From Pseudomonadales bacterium (GTDB lineage: Bacteria; Pseudomonadota; Gammaproteobacteria; Pseudomonadales; Azotimanducaceae), in the NCBI GenBank assembly GCA_021295855.1, contig JAGWBO010000002.1:1-52662 (forward strand): a stretch of 52,662 bases of DNA. Reading direction: 5' to 3'. Numbering within the stretch: position 1 is the first letter of the stretch; each line of letters opens with the position of its first letter. The notes under the pieces are model-generated. The model made no database searches. It was given only the letters and a program-made list of their open reading frames with translations, and had not been told where the DNA came from. Below are positions 36,188 to 48,243 of this stretch, piece after piece. The translations under genes were made by a program, and so were the position numbers.

Positions 36188-37462
36188 ATGGTGAATTTAT
36201 CAGACCTTAAACAAAAACCAATCGACGAACTACTCACTATCGCTGAAGAACACGGCGTTGAGCATCTTCATCGCGCTAAACAACCAGAAATCATCCTAGG
36301 CATTCTGCGCAAACTAACGAAACAAGGCGAAGATGTTCGCGGTGAAGGTACGTTGGAAATTCACGACGACGGATACGGTTTCCTACGTTCACCATTCACC
36401 AGCTACCAGGCTGGACCAGACGATATCTACGTCTCTCACACCCAGATTCGTCGTCTTGGTCTACGAACTGGTGACAGTATCTCCGGCAAGATCCGCGCCC
36501 CGCGCAACGGTAATGGTGAGCGTTACTTCGCGCTCATGCGAATCGACAACATCAATCAAGAGCAGGTCGATACCAAACAACGCCGCCGTCAGATTCTGTT
36601 CGAGAATCTAACACCACTATTTCCTACCGAACGTCTTACTTTAGAACGCGGCAATGGCAGTACCGAAGATCTATCCGGCCGAATCGTCGACTTCATCGCG
36701 CCGATCGGTAAAGGCCAGCGTGGCTTAATCGTGTCGCCACCCAAGGCTGGCAAGACGCTTATGCTTCAGGCTATCGCCCAGTCGATTACTGCGAACGATC
36801 CAGCCGTCACGTTGATTGTGTTGTTGATCGACGAAAGACCTGAGGAAGTCACCGAGATGAAACGTCTCGTCAATGTAGAAGTGGTGGCGAGTACGTTTGA
36901 TGAATCTCACAAACGGCACATCCAAGTCGCCGAAATGGTGATTGAGAAGGCAAAGCGGCTTGTTGAGCAGAAACGCGATGTGGTAATCCTGCTTGACTCA
37001 ATCACGCGCTTGGCGCGAGCGTACAACACCGCGACACCGACCACAGGGCGTGTGTTGACCGGCGGTGTCGACGCGAATGCATTAGAGAGACCTAAGCGCT
37101 TTTTTGGTGCTGCGCGAAATATTGAAGAAGGCGGCAGCCTCACTATTGTCGCGACGGCTCTTGTGGAAACCGGTTCGCGGATGGATGAGGTGATTTACGA
37201 AGAATTCAAGGGGACTGGTAACCAGGAATTGCACCTTGAACGGCGCATGGCCGAAAGTCGTGTTTACCCTGCTATCAACATTCGTCGTTCGGGTACCCGA
37301 CGTGAAGAACTGCTTCTAAGTGACGACGATCGACAACGCGTTTGGATTCTTCGGAAACTGGTCGATGAAATGGATGATCTTGAAGCGCTTGAATTCGTGA
37401 TAAGTCGATTGAAAGAAACGCGAACCAACAATGAGTTTTTCGCGTCGATGAAAATCAACTAA
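36188..37462 (+). CDS. rho: Transcription termination factor Rho
   Basis: 424 aa; [68 protein letters not shown]. Confidence 0.99.
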   Translation: MVNLSDLKQKPIDELLTIAEEHGVEHLHRAKQPEIILGILRKLTKQGEDVRGEGTLEIHDDGYGFLRSPFTSYQAGPDDIYVSHTQIRRLGLRTGDSISGKIRAPRNGNGERYFALMRIDNINQEQVDTKQRRRQILFENLTPLFPTERLTLERGNGSTEDLSGRIVDFIAPIGKGQRGLIVSPPKAGKTLMLQAIAQSITANDPAVTLIVLLIDERPEEVTEMKRLVNVEVVASTFDESHKRHIQVAEMVIEKAKRLVEQKRDVVILLDSITRLARAYNTATPTTGRVLTGGVDANALERPKRFFGAARNIEEGGSLTIVATALVETGSRMDEVIYEEFKGTGNQELHLERRMAESRVYPAINIRRSGTRREELLLSDDDRQRVWILRKLVDEMDDLEALEFVISRLKETRTNNEFFASMKIN

Positions 37463-37468
37463 TTCAGT

Positions 37469-38647
37469 TTAGCGATTCGCGAGGTCTTGCTTCACGCTAG
37501 CCAACGCTTCTTTTGCTTGTTGGGTAGCGCCGCTTTCAAAATGTAGTTCGGCAAGCTCTAGCGCCGCTGCCATACCGCCTCCCAAACTCACACTCTGCTC
37601 GACGCACGTACGCGCAATTTCATTTCGAGAGAGGCGTCGGTTTAAGCGACCAACCGTGAGATGCAGCAGTGCATCGTCCGAGTGCTCGGCCAACCATCCC
37701 TCTGCTACCTTTAACTGTTTTTCAGCATTGCCTTGAAGTAGTCCGTATGTGTGCGCACATCGGCTCTCCCATCGTCGACTAAGTGAACGTTCGAGTTCAC
37801 TAATTGCTTTCTCTGTGTCTCCTTTTTCACATAGTGCGTCGACATACGCCAACAACAGATCCCGTTCGTACTTCAGCTTGCGTGGAACGCCGTGCCAGAC
37901 CTTCGCAATCGCAAGAGGATCTGCCTGCCGAATCCGGCCGATCCAACTTGTCTTCTTTAGCTCGTCGATTTCCTCGTCTGATATGTAGGAAAGTCGCGAT
38001 AACACGTCCAGGTACTCGAGCGCGCCTACAAAATCCTCGACTTCGTGACAGTGCTGGACCAACACGCGCAAAGCTGGCGCGCATCGAGGATGTTGCTCTA
38101 AAAGCCTCCTGAGCTCGCGTAAGCCCTGGCGCTTGTCCTTCTGCCCCAAAAGCTCGCGGGCTTCTTCAAATCGCTGAAAAACGTGTAGTTTAGGATCACC
38201 GAGTCTTGCAGCGTGCCTACGAAGTTCTGACGCTTTTTCATCAGCTCCAATTTGGGACGCGAGTTCGCTCGCACGAAGGTAATGCAGTACCGGACTAGGA
38301 CTTTGGCTAGCTGCTGCAACCAACAAACGAATTGCTTCGACGGTGTTTCCGTTTGTTTCTTCTTCAATCGCTTGAATAGTTTGGCGTTGCGAATTCGAAG
38401 ATCGTTTCGTGGCAAACCAATCCGCGATTTTGGAGTTCTGAAACAATAACGAGTGTGCGAGTTTAAAAGAAAGGTAACCTACTCCAGCAACTAACAGGAG
38501 TGCCGCGATTGCCGCCCATACGGTGGTTTCGATCTCCCAACCACGAAGACCTATTACGACGTAGCCAGCGTCGGTAGCGATCAACGATCCAAGGAAAACA
38601 GCCAATACAGCGATTACCAGTACGACGATGACCCGCACGACCATCAT
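37469..38647 (-). CDS. hemY: HemY-like protein (heme-operon TPR membrane protein)
   Basis: 392 aa; N-terminal TM segments with ATDAGYVVIGLRGWEIETTVW, TPR-like body; follows hemX in the hemCDXY order. Confidence 0.88.
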   Translation of the reverse strand: MMVVRVIVVLVIAVLAVFLGSLIATDAGYVVIGLRGWEIETTVWAAIAALLLVAGVGYLSFKLAHSLLFQNSKIADWFATKRSSNSQRQTIQAIEEETNGNTVEAIRLLVAAASQSPSPVLHYLRASELASQIGADEKASELRRHAARLGDPKLHVFQRFEEARELLGQKDKRQGLRELRRLLEQHPRCAPALRVLVQHCHEVEDFVGALEYLDVLSRLSYISDEEIDELKKTSWIGRIRQADPLAIAKVWHGVPRKLKYERDLLLAYVDALCEKGDTEKAISELERSLSRRWESRCAHTYGLLQGNAEKQLKVAEGWLAEHSDDALLHLTVGRLNRRLSRNEIARTCVEQSVSLGGGMAAALELAELHFESGATQQAKEALASVKQDLANR

Positions 38648-39717
38648 TGGGGATCCTCGAATTCAGCGTGCTGCGCCGGTTGTACGTCCACTATCTCATC
38701 GAGCGCAGCGCGAATGGACTCGTATGGCGATTCAAGATCAAGACTCATCAATACCGCTAGTTCGTCGCGAATCGAGTCCAAAACTTGAACACCTTCGTCG
38801 ACGCGCGCGTCAACACTCGCAATCGCCCTGCGTAGTGTCTCTCGGTAAGCGTCGAAATCTTCTCTCTGAATGTCGTTTCTCGCGCGCTCCAACAATACGA
38901 TCAACCTCAGTTGTAGTCCGGCTTCAAAAGAGGATTCGTTGTTAGGGGTTGCTTCTATGTCTACGCGACGAACACGATATACGCGACTTAATCCATCGCC
39001 TAATTCACCCCAAAAGCCTTGCGATTCTGGTTCGTCGTGTACCGCGAACGAATTAGGTTGTGAAATATTGGATCGGCTCGAAGTCACGTCGATATTCATC
39101 GCAGCGATTACTTCCGTTAATTCGTTAAGCTGCTCGAGGACGATTTCAAGATCCGCGCGGCTAAAACGGGTAACTTCCGAAATCGCTTGCTCGAGCGCGC
39201 GAACCAGAGTGTTACTCATTCGGTTGACGATAGCAAGAGTTCGCGCACGCTCTAGCGCAGCGATTGCAGAAGTTGAATCATCTTCCTTATCAACAAGTAC
39301 CAATGCCTTGAGCAATTCAAGCTGTATTGCGTCGATTAGACCGCGTTCAGCAACTGAAACGGGACTGGAAACGTCAGTTGAAACTCGAGGCGCTAGCGCA
39401 GTGTCGAGATTCTCGTTGGCAGGAGAATCTGATTCATCGACTTTCGCTTCAGGCGAGACTTCGTTGGTAGGAACTTCGCTTGCGTCGTCGAACTTTCGGA
39501 GATGTTGCGACGATTCGTCAATCACCACGATATTCTCTACCGTTTCCTCCACACCAACGTAGTCATCTATTACTGTGCGCAACGGCTCCTGCCAACGTAA
39601 TGCTGCGATCGTGACACCAGCAAGTAGAACTACCGTCAAAATCGACCAGATCCAGCGTCTAGGTTCGGCTGAAACAGTCATCGTGTCGTGGATAGGCGTA
39701 GATTCGATTTCAGCCAT
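38644..39717 (-). CDS. hemX: HemX-like protein
   Basis: 357 aa; single N-terminal TM, coiled region, FWGELGDGLSRVYRVRRVD; position between hemD and hemY. Confidence 0.82.
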   Translation of the reverse strand: MAEIESTPIHDTMTVSAEPRRWIWSILTVVLLAGVTIAALRWQEPLRTVIDDYVGVEETVENIVVIDESSQHLRKFDDASEVPTNEVSPEAKVDESDSPANENLDTALAPRVSTDVSSPVSVAERGLIDAIQLELLKALVLVDKEDDSTSAIAALERARTLAIVNRMSNTLVRALEQAISEVTRFSRADLEIVLEQLNELTEVIAAMNIDVTSSRSNISQPNSFAVHDEPESQGFWGELGDGLSRVYRVRRVDIEATPNNESSFEAGLQLRLIVLLERARNDIQREDFDAYRETLRRAIASVDARVDEGVQVLDSIRDELAVLMSLDLESPYESIRAALDEIVDVQPAQHAEFEDPQ

Positions 39718-40402
39718 GTTCGTTCAACTTTCGGATGACACGTGAGTACGAGCTGGGTGAAGCATTCCTGGCGACATGAATTCTCTCGAATCCCCGTAGT
39801 TTTGCTAGCTTTCCGATTCGCGCACTCGGCACAATTAGAGTGGGATCCTCCGTGCTAGTCAATGCACGTTGTCGTACTGTTTTCCAGTACGTTTGAAGTG
39901 ACGTGACACTACTTAATTCAACCACGTCAATTTCGTCGTCTAATCTTGGTTTCCTTGAGCTGCACACACGACGATACACAGACCATACTCGAACTTTGTA
40001 GCCTAATTCTGCGAGACGAGTTCGTAGTAAGTTCCGGCCATCCTCACCACATACGATGAGAATGGAAGAACCAGTGCGCAAGGTAGTCGAGACGGTTTCC
40101 AAAATCCCTTCTGAACTCGGTCGCTCAGGGAGTTCGCACATGAATCCCAATCGACTAACGGCGCGCGCGGTCGTAGCACCAATCGCCATATGCCGCTGCG
40201 CCTTCACGACATCAATTCCGGCGTAACGGACTGCGTGCTGCGATAGATAAACCGCCAGATCGAAACATTCTTTTGGTGGCGACGCTGAAACTCCTTCGAT
40301 AGCCAGAAGCGGTGCAATGCATGATCGAATGGAGACACGTCGGAAGTACCTCGCCATCGCTGATGCGCCAGGCTCAGTTCGTGTAATCCACACTGCGGTC
40401 AT
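39710..40402 (-). CDS. hemD: Uroporphyrinogen-III synthase
   Basis: 230 aa; AIGATTARAVSRLGF, SILIVCGEDGRNLLRTRLAELGYKVRVWSVYRR; overlaps hemC. Confidence 0.88.
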   Translation of the reverse strand: MTAVWITRTEPGASAMARYFRRVSIRSCIAPLLAIEGVSASPPKECFDLAVYLSQHAVRYAGIDVVKAQRHMAIGATTARAVSRLGFMCELPERPSSEGILETVSTTLRTGSSILIVCGEDGRNLLRTRLAELGYKVRVWSVYRRVCSSRKPRLDDEIDVVELSSVTSLQTYWKTVRQRALTSTEDPTLIVPSARIGKLAKLRGFERIHVARNASPSSYSRVIRKLNEHG

Positions 40403-41307
40403 GTTGCACCAAGCAAGGTTGCGGCACCAAGTTTCAACAACCTTTGACCTGCCTCCTCGGCAGCCGCGCGCGCATCCTTGTGTTCGATCTCAGTTTGTAT
40501 TGCTCGCTCACCTGAATCCGACAGCGCGATTGCCGTCAGCTTGTATACGAGATCAACTTTCTCGCAATGTACACCAAATGCGCCTGCGCAATCAGCACCA
40601 ACAATTTCAGCAACCAAGCGCTCGGCGCGCGACGTGGTTTCAACATCGGGATCGCTGAGCTCCGAAAGTAAGGCAAGTATGTCCTTACGATCATCGCGAA
40701 ACTCAGCCGCAAGAACGCCTTGTCCTACAGCAGGTACGAATACGTTCTTCGGCAAAATCGAACGAACCCGCTTCTCGAGTTCCAACCGCTCTAAGCCTGC
40801 AGCGGCAAGTACCAACCCATCTACTTCACCTTCATCTAATTTACGGAGTCGTGTCTCAACATTGCCTCGAATGGGAACTATTTCGCTCCTCTTGTAAACA
40901 TAAGCAAGCAACGCACGCCGCCTACTGCTCGAAGTACCAATCTTCGAGCCAACAGGCAACTCATAGATCTCAAAATTACTAACGAAAACGTCCTGGGCGG
41001 AGCCACGCTCACCAATGCTCTTTAAGGTTAATCCCACCTCCAAGTGGATTGGGACATCCTTCATACTATGAACCGCGAGGTCAGCCTGATTGTCAACCAG
41101 CGCTTGCTCTAGTTCCTTGAGGAACAGTCCCTTCCCTCCTTCACTTTGTAATGTGCGATCCACTAGGACGTCGCCGGACGTACTCATAGGTAGCAGCTCA
41201 CAGTTCATGCCTGAATTGCGGTTCTCGATGAGCCGCTTCACGTGATTGGCCTGCCACATCGCAAGACGACTGCGTCGCGTAGCAATACGAATGGTCTGTT
41301 GAGCCAT
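40399..41307 (-). CDS. hemC: Hydroxymethylbilane synthase (porphobilinogen deaminase)
   Basis: IRIATRRSRLAMWQANHVKRLIE, GKGLFLKELEQALVDNQADLAVHSMKDVP, GTSSSRRRALL; likely start at MAQQTIRI (41307) rather than track start 41355. Confidence 0.96.
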   Translation of the reverse strand: MAQQTIRIATRRSRLAMWQANHVKRLIENRNSGMNCELLPMSTSGDVLVDRTLQSEGGKGLFLKELEQALVDNQADLAVHSMKDVPIHLEVGLTLKSIGERGSAQDVFVSNFEIYELPVGSKIGTSSSRRRALLAYVYKRSEIVPIRGNVETRLRKLDEGEVDGLVLAAAGLERLELEKRVRSILPKNVFVPAVGQGVLAAEFRDDRKDILALLSELSDPDVETTSRAERLVAEIVGADCAGAFGVHCEKVDLVYKLTAIALSDSGERAIQTEIEHKDARAAAEEAGQRLLKLGAATLLGAT

Positions 41308-41431
41308 TAGGTTAAGAGCATCTTCAATGCGATTTACACGTGAGGTCGACTGCAATTATTGGGGATGATGTGAGTACAGACATCTACACTTACCGCCACG
41401 TTCGACTGCAGAACCGCTAACACAAAAACGC

Positions 41432-42814
41432 ATGACGACCAATAAACCTTGGGGCGGCCGATTCTCAGGCGAGACCAACGCATTCGTCGAGTCTTTTACG
41501 GCGTCAGTTCACTTCGATTCGCGTCTAGGCGTCGTCGACGCACGTTGTTCGAAAGCTCACGCCAAAACCTTACTCGAGTCTGGTGTTCTAAGCCAATCGG
41601 AATACGACGCAATTGTTGAAGGTCTGGAGAAGATCATCACACGTATCGAAGCCGATGACTTTCCCTGGGATCCGTCGCTTGAAGACGTACATATGAACAT
41701 CGAGGCAAAGCTCATTGAATCAATCGGTGAACCCGGACGGAAGTTGCACACGGCACGCTCACGTAACGATCAAGTGGCAAGCGCTTTCAAGTTATTCCTG
41801 CTAGAAAGCGGCGATGATCTGCGCGCTTCGCTAGTCGAGTTGCAGACGGCATTATTGGAACAGGCCGCTGACCACGCTCACACGATCATGCCTGGGTTTA
41901 CCCACCTACAGAACGCACAACCCATCACATTCGGTCACCATTTGATGGCATGGTTCGAGATGTTTGACCGCGATGTTTCAAGGCTCGTTGACTGGCAACG
42001 CCGAACAAATGTGTCACCGATGGGCAGCGCTGCTTTGGCCGGTACAAGCTACCCGATCGATCGAAGCGTGTTCCAGAAAGCGATGGGATTCGACGGAATC
42101 AGCCGCAACTCACTCGACGGCGTAAGCGACCGTGACTATGCCATCGAGCTCGTTGGTGTCTTGAGCACAATCATGATGCATCTTTCCCGTTGTTGCGAGG
42201 AAGTAATCCTCTGGAATACGCCGGCATTTGGATTCATAACCTTGCCTGATGAGTTATGCACCGGTTCAAGCATCATGCCGCAAAAGAAGAATCCCGACGT
42301 TGCTGAATTGGTTCGAGGCAAAACTGGCCGCGTGATCGGTCATCTCAACGGTTTACTCATGCTGATGAAAGGTCAGCCGCTGGCGTACAACCGAGATAAC
42401 CAAGAAGATAAGGAAGCCACGTTCGATGCTCTGGACACCACATCTCAGTGCATCAAAGCAATGACGCTGTTGGTAACTGGCATGTCTCCTAACACAGAAC
42501 GCATGCTCGAACTCGCTGCGCAAGGGCATCCAACTGCGACCGATTTGGCGGACTGGCTCGTACGACACGGTGTGCCGTTTCGCTCCGCCCATGAAATCAG
42601 CGGTAAAGCCGTAGCCATCGCAGATCAGCGTCACGTGGAATTGCACCAACTGTCGCTTACAGACCTGAAAGAACTGAGTGACGTGTTCGAGGAATCTGTC
42701 TTCGATTGTCTGACACTCGAAGGATCAGTAGCTGCTAGAAACCACCCTGGAGGAACGGCACCTGATACCGTCGCCGTTGCGGTGAAGGCCGCACAAGAGC
42801 GCTTACGGACTTGA
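41432..42814 (+). CDS. argH: Argininosuccinate lyase
   Basis: 460 aa; [43 protein letters not shown]. Confidence 0.99.
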   Translation: MTTNKPWGGRFSGETNAFVESFTASVHFDSRLGVVDARCSKAHAKTLLESGVLSQSEYDAIVEGLEKIITRIEADDFPWDPSLEDVHMNIEAKLIESIGEPGRKLHTARSRNDQVASAFKLFLLESGDDLRASLVELQTALLEQAADHAHTIMPGFTHLQNAQPITFGHHLMAWFEMFDRDVSRLVDWQRRTNVSPMGSAALAGTSYPIDRSVFQKAMGFDGISRNSLDGVSDRDYAIELVGVLSTIMMHLSRCCEEVILWNTPAFGFITLPDELCTGSSIMPQKKNPDVAELVRGKTGRVIGHLNGLLMLMKGQPLAYNRDNQEDKEATFDALDTTSQCIKAMTLLVTGMSPNTERMLELAAQGHPTATDLADWLVRHGVPFRSAHEISGKAVAIADQRHVELHQLSLTDLKELSDVFEESVFDCLTLEGSVAARNHPGGTAPDTVAVAVKAAQERLRT

Positions 42815-42873
42815 GCATCTTGATTCGCGAGTCGATTTCGTAGGGATTCACATCCTGAACGGCGTGTTACGCT

Positions 42874-43893
<1,020 letters not shown>

Positions 43894-44090
43894 TTAGTCG
43901 TTTGCCAGACGGCCCGTGTTGTGCTCAATTGGAGGTATAGACCAAGCTTTATTCGTGAATGAATCCCGTAAGCCAAACACCAGACCCTTGGCGGATTCGC
44001 TCCCCCGCTGGCCGTCAGAATGCACTCTCCCGCAGAGAACGATTCATCCTGCAATGCTGCATACGGCGCTCGTGAAACTACCTCGACGAG

Positions 44091-44564
44091 TTAAGTTGAC
44101 GCCGTCAATACGATCAAAATTTCGGGAGCGTCTTGCGTCGTAACGGCGATTTCGAAGGTTTGCTCATCTTTTCGCCGATACGTCAGGCGCTTGATCGCCG
44201 CGCCTTCTTGCGCATCAAAGGTCACCGAATTTTCAGTCATCTCGGAGAGTGTCATTGTTGTTGCGGGGCCGAGTGGAACATAGCCGGGTCCCCATTGCTG
44301 TAACGAAAGGACGAGACTGTTCTCTTTCTGTGAGATAACAATAAATTCATGAACGATCGCGGCGCCATCCGCCAATATCCTCACTGACGCCTGAATCGAA
44401 TTGGTACTCGGTGTCGTCCAGGTTTCTTCGATGGTGCTCGGCCCGAGCCTACCAGTCCACGAACCTGTCATCCATGAGAGATCCGCGACTGATTGCTGCG
44501 CGAAACTGGTAGTGCTAACCATGATGCCTAGAGCGCCGATGAGTACTGATAGTCGATGTGACAC
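44091..44564 (-). CDS. Secreted DUF6265-like protein
   Basis: 157 aa; signal peptide; SWMTGSWTGRLGPSTIEETWTTPSTNSIQASVR pattern. Confidence 0.65.
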   Translation of the reverse strand: MSHRLSVLIGALGIMVSTTSFAQQSVADLSWMTGSWTGRLGPSTIEETWTTPSTNSIQASVRILADGAAIVHEFIVISQKENSLVLSLQQWGPGYVPLGPATTMTLSEMTENSVTFDAQEGAAIKRLTYRRKDEQTFEIAVTTQDAPEILIVLTAST

Positions 44565-44655
44565 ACGAAGTCGCCTTGAACCATTGCGACGCCTATGTTA
44601 ATGAACTGAGACTACAAATATTCGTTTTATTTCGACAGCGCCAAAGGTGCTTTCA

Positions 44656-45792
44656 TCAAGCGGCAGTCGAAAGCCGTTCGCGTGACAATTCATCAGCGCT
44701 CACCAAATCGAGATTGACACCGTTTTGGCCGGCAATGAGCGATGAGGCAATCTTCGAGTACGCCGGTGCCGTTTGAATGCCGAAACCGCCTAACGCAGCC
44801 ACCCAAAAAAACTGCTCGTCTGACGGGTCAAAGCCGATCACCGGTCGTGCGTCTGACACGAAGGATCGAAGACCTGCCCACGTATTGACCGGTCGTTTCA
44901 CATCGAGCGTAGTACATTGATTCAAGGTGTCGATGACCACCGCGACATCAAGTTCTTCGGGTTGAGCGTCGCATGGCACTGTATCCGTTGTATCGGCTGG
45001 TGAGACCATCAACATCGGACCTTCAGGTTTGAAATAAACGCCACCTGATGCACGATAGCACATTGGGTGGTTCGTACAGTCAGTTTGAGGATCAACGATT
45101 ACGCCCGTTCGTCGCCTTGGTTGAAGTCCAATTGGCGTGATACCTGCCATGGTCGCAATTTGGTCCGCCCATGCCCCTGCAGCATTAACCAGCACATCTG
45201 CTTCAATCGGATTAGACTGATCAATCATCAATCGCCAATTTGACTTGGTGCGTTCAATATCGAGAACCCGTCTCGAAGGCAGAAACTTGCCGTTCTTTTC
45301 TCCGAACAGACGTCTATATCCCTGTAAGATCGCATCGACGTGCAGTCGCATAGATTTTGAGTCGAGTGCACCTACGACCTGTTGCTTACCAAGCAATGGC
45401 GCTCGGGTATGAATCTCATTTGAATCGAGCAGCGTGAGCCAGGGGCATCTCTCGATCCAATTCTCCACGAACGACTCAACTAGATCACGATGCTCTTGCG
45501 TGTCGAATGCGATGTGATCAATTGGTTCAGCTAAACGCGCAAATCCAACCGGAGGCGATTGGTAGAACGTTTCTGAAAGACGGGTTAAGCGGTGAACAAC
45601 GTCATTCTCGAATGCTAGATGGAGTACTGCAGCAGACCGACCAGTGCTGTGATACCCCGGTTGAAACTCTTGTTCAACGATCGTGACGTCGAAGTTTTCG
45701 GCTAGCTCAGCCGCTGTCGCCATACCGGCAATCCCGCCTCCAATTACAACGATTCGATCGTCTTTCATCCCTACCAATCTATGCTCAAGCAC
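44656..45792 (-). CDS. FAD-dependent oxidoreductase, DAO family (D-arginine dehydrogenase/glycine oxidase-like)
   Basis: 378 aa; VVIGGGIAGMATAAELAENFDVTIVEQEFQPGYHSTGRSAAVLHLAF; C-terminal FFWVAALGGFGIQTAPAYSKIAS. Confidence 0.88.
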   Translation of the reverse strand: MLEHRLVGMKDDRIVVIGGGIAGMATAAELAENFDVTIVEQEFQPGYHSTGRSAAVLHLAFENDVVHRLTRLSETFYQSPPVGFARLAEPIDHIAFDTQEHRDLVESFVENWIERCPWLTLLDSNEIHTRAPLLGKQQVVGALDSKSMRLHVDAILQGYRRLFGEKNGKFLPSRRVLDIERTKSNWRLMIDQSNPIEADVLVNAAGAWADQIATMAGITPIGLQPRRRTGVIVDPQTDCTNHPMCYRASGGVYFKPEGPMLMVSPADTTDTVPCDAQPEELDVAVVIDTLNQCTTLDVKRPVNTWAGLRSFVSDARPVIGFDPSDEQFFWVAALGGFGIQTAPAYSKIASSLIAGQNGVNLDLVSADELSRERLSTAA

Positions 45793-45932
45793 ACAACGTA
45801 ATCCTGATCATAAGGACACGAAATTGTGTACCTATTTAGTTTCAGTCTCTTCCGGAAATCACTACTAAACCGAATCACTATATTTGGTCGCTTGCATTCA
45901 GTCGCTCATCGATCGATAGGAGACAGAAAAAC

Positions 45933-47741
45933 GTGGCAAGTGAGAGGGAGAGATTGCACAACCTGTTCCCTGATCTGGACTTTGACCCTGAGCAATTACG
46001 CAATAGGTATCGTGAGGAGAGAGATCGCCGTCTGCGGGAAGACGGTGAGGCACAGTACTTAGAAGCCGAAGGCGAATTCGCACGATATGCAGACGAGGAT
46101 CCGTACGTTGAACCTGACTATGAGCGTGAACCTCTAGAACTTACTCTAGACGTGGTCGTGATCGGCGCTGGATTCAGTGGACTGATGACGGGCGCAAGGC
46201 TAAAAGAGAGGGCGATCGACAACTTTCGCATCATCGAATCGGGTGGAAACTTCGGTGGCACGTGGTATTGGAATCGCTACCCTGGCGCACAGTGCGACAT
46301 CGAGTCATACTGCTACCTACCACTCTTGGAAGAGACAGGCTATATGCCTAAGGAGAAGTACTCGTACGCGCCGGAAATCTACGAGCATGTAAAACGTGTA
46401 GGTAAGTACTTCGAGCTAGACGATCGAGCAATCTTCCGAACTCGCGTCACTCAAGTCAAGTGGTTGGAAGACGAAGCGCTTTGGGAAGTGTCAACGCATC
46501 GCCACGACAAGATACGTACACGGTTTGTGATTCAGGCCACTGGTCCGGCAAATCGTCCCAAGTTACCCGGAATACCTGGCATCAATCGTTTTCGTGGAAA
46601 GAGCTTTCATACATCAAGGTGGGACTACGACTACACAGGCGGCGACCACAACGGTGGCCTCGCACGACTTTGGGATAAGAAAGTTGCCGTAATAGGCACC
46701 GGCGCGACAGCGATTCAGTGTGTTCCATTCCTCGGCGAGTACGCGAACGAACTCTATGTCTTCCAGCGTACTCCGTCGTCCGTAGATCTCCGAGGCAACA
46801 AACCAACTGATTCTGATTGGTATGACTCACTTGAACCAGGCTGGCAACGAAATAGAAGGGAGAACTTCGCAGCAACATTAGCAGGTCAGAATCTAGGCGA
46901 AGACTTGGTAGCAGATGGCTGGACTGACATCGTGCGTCGAATTGGACTAGCGCTAAGAGCTCGACAATCAGATGCGGGCGATCTCGACATGGAGGAACTC
47001 GCACTACGGTCTGAAATTGCGGACTTTCAAAAAATGAACGAAATCCGCAGCCGCGTCGACGAAACCGTCGAAAACTCAGAAGCAGCAGAAAAGCTCAAAC
47101 CGTGGTATCGGCAATTCTGTAAGAGACCAACTTTTAACGATGAGTATCTTGAGACCTTCAACCGCGAAACCGTCCATCTGATCGACGTAGCCGATGCCAA
47201 AGGCGTCGAACGGATTACTGAGACTTCCGTTATTGCTAATGGTCGGGAATACGAAGTGGATTGCATCATTTACGCAACCGGATTTGAAATCACCACCGAC
47301 GCCCACAGAAGAGTGGATTTTGACACAATCGGTCGGGGCGGATTGTCACTCTATGATCATTGGCGAGATGGGTTTCGAACGCTACATGGCTTAAGTAGCC
47401 ACGGATTTCCCAACTGGTTCACCATCGGCATCAATCAGAATGCGTTCTCACCCAATATGACAGCGATGTTTGACGATCAAGCCATGCACGTGAGCTACAT
47501 CATCGATGAAGTGAAACGTGCCGAAGCTGAAGAAGGATGGGTACGGGAGATTATTCGACTTGCTGGCACGGGTCCGCTCAGCTTCTTAAATGAATGTACA
47601 CCAGGCTACTACAACAGGGAAGGCACGGCAGCACAAGGTACTCGGCAAAACACAGGCTATGCGCCAGGTATCAATGTGTTTAACGATCTCCTAAGTGCAT
47701 GGAGGGAGAGTGGTGACCTAGAAGGCATGATTTTTAGTTAG
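45933..47741 (+). CDS. Flavin-containing/Baeyer-Villiger-type monooxygenase
   Basis: 602 aa, GTG start; VVIGAGFSGLMTG, BVMO-like FRGKSFHTSRWDYD, VAVIGTGATAIQCVP, N-terminal extension. Confidence 0.9.
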   Translation: MASERERLHNLFPDLDFDPEQLRNRYREERDRRLREDGEAQYLEAEGEFARYADEDPYVEPDYEREPLELTLDVVVIGAGFSGLMTGARLKERAIDNFRIIESGGNFGGTWYWNRYPGAQCDIESYCYLPLLEETGYMPKEKYSYAPEIYEHVKRVGKYFELDDRAIFRTRVTQVKWLEDEALWEVSTHRHDKIRTRFVIQATGPANRPKLPGIPGINRFRGKSFHTSRWDYDYTGGDHNGGLARLWDKKVAVIGTGATAIQCVPFLGEYANELYVFQRTPSSVDLRGNKPTDSDWYDSLEPGWQRNRRENFAATLAGQNLGEDLVADGWTDIVRRIGLALRARQSDAGDLDMEELALRSEIADFQKMNEIRSRVDETVENSEAAEKLKPWYRQFCKRPTFNDEYLETFNRETVHLIDVADAKGVERITETSVIANGREYEVDCIIYATGFEITTDAHRRVDFDTIGRGGLSLYDHWRDGFRTLHGLSSHGFPNWFTIGINQNAFSPNMTAMFDDQAMHVSYIIDEVKRAEAEEGWVREIIRLAGTGPLSFLNECTPGYYNREGTAAQGTRQNTGYAPGINVFNDLLSAWRESGDLEGMIFS

Positions 47742-47878
47742 CTTTCATACGTGGTAGGACAGATAAATCTTCAACCCTACTTCGTACGACGCGAGCATCG
47801 AGCCGAGTGTAGTGACGCCAAAAAAACAACCCTGGTTAGCTACTTCAGAAGTCTAAGATGGGACCATCGACATGTAAC

Positions 47879-48193
47879 TTAAGGCGGATTAAACGTCGCA
47901 TTCGGTCCCGATTGAGGCATCCATCGTCGCACCGTGTATATTAAATCACTCCCAAAAGAAACGGCATTAAGCTTGTCGTAAGTCAGCCGCGGAGGCAGCG
48001 ATGCTAGTCGCAACGACTCTATGCACAGCGGCAGCGCGAGCGACCACTTACGATTGCCTGATTCAACGACCCAAGACGTCGCACGATACTCGGGGATTAG
48101 ATCTCGGATCACCTCTAGTGGGTCTGGACACGATTCCATTCGAAATGAGATGAACACAAGAAATGAACGTAAATCGTTCGATGAGACCGTCAT
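47879..48193 (-). CDS. Hypothetical small protein (104 aa) upstream of and divergent to hen1
   Basis: Only sizeable ORF in the 47742-48243 gap; no family recognised; no obvious SD sequence. Confidence 0.3.
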   Translation of the reverse strand: MTVSSNDLRSFLVFISFRMESCPDPLEVIRDLIPEYRATSWVVESGNRKWSLALPLCIESLRLASLPPRLTYDKLNAVSFGSDLIYTVRRWMPQSGPNATFNPP

Positions 48194-48243
48194 CGCTGAT
48201 CACCGATCGACGATGACCAACCCACATTAAGCCTGATGAAGTA

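Noticed and set aside
38870-39562. 230-aa Ser-rich plus-strand ORF
   Set aside because: Fully antisense to hemX; Ser/Arg/Thr-biased composition of a shadow ORF.
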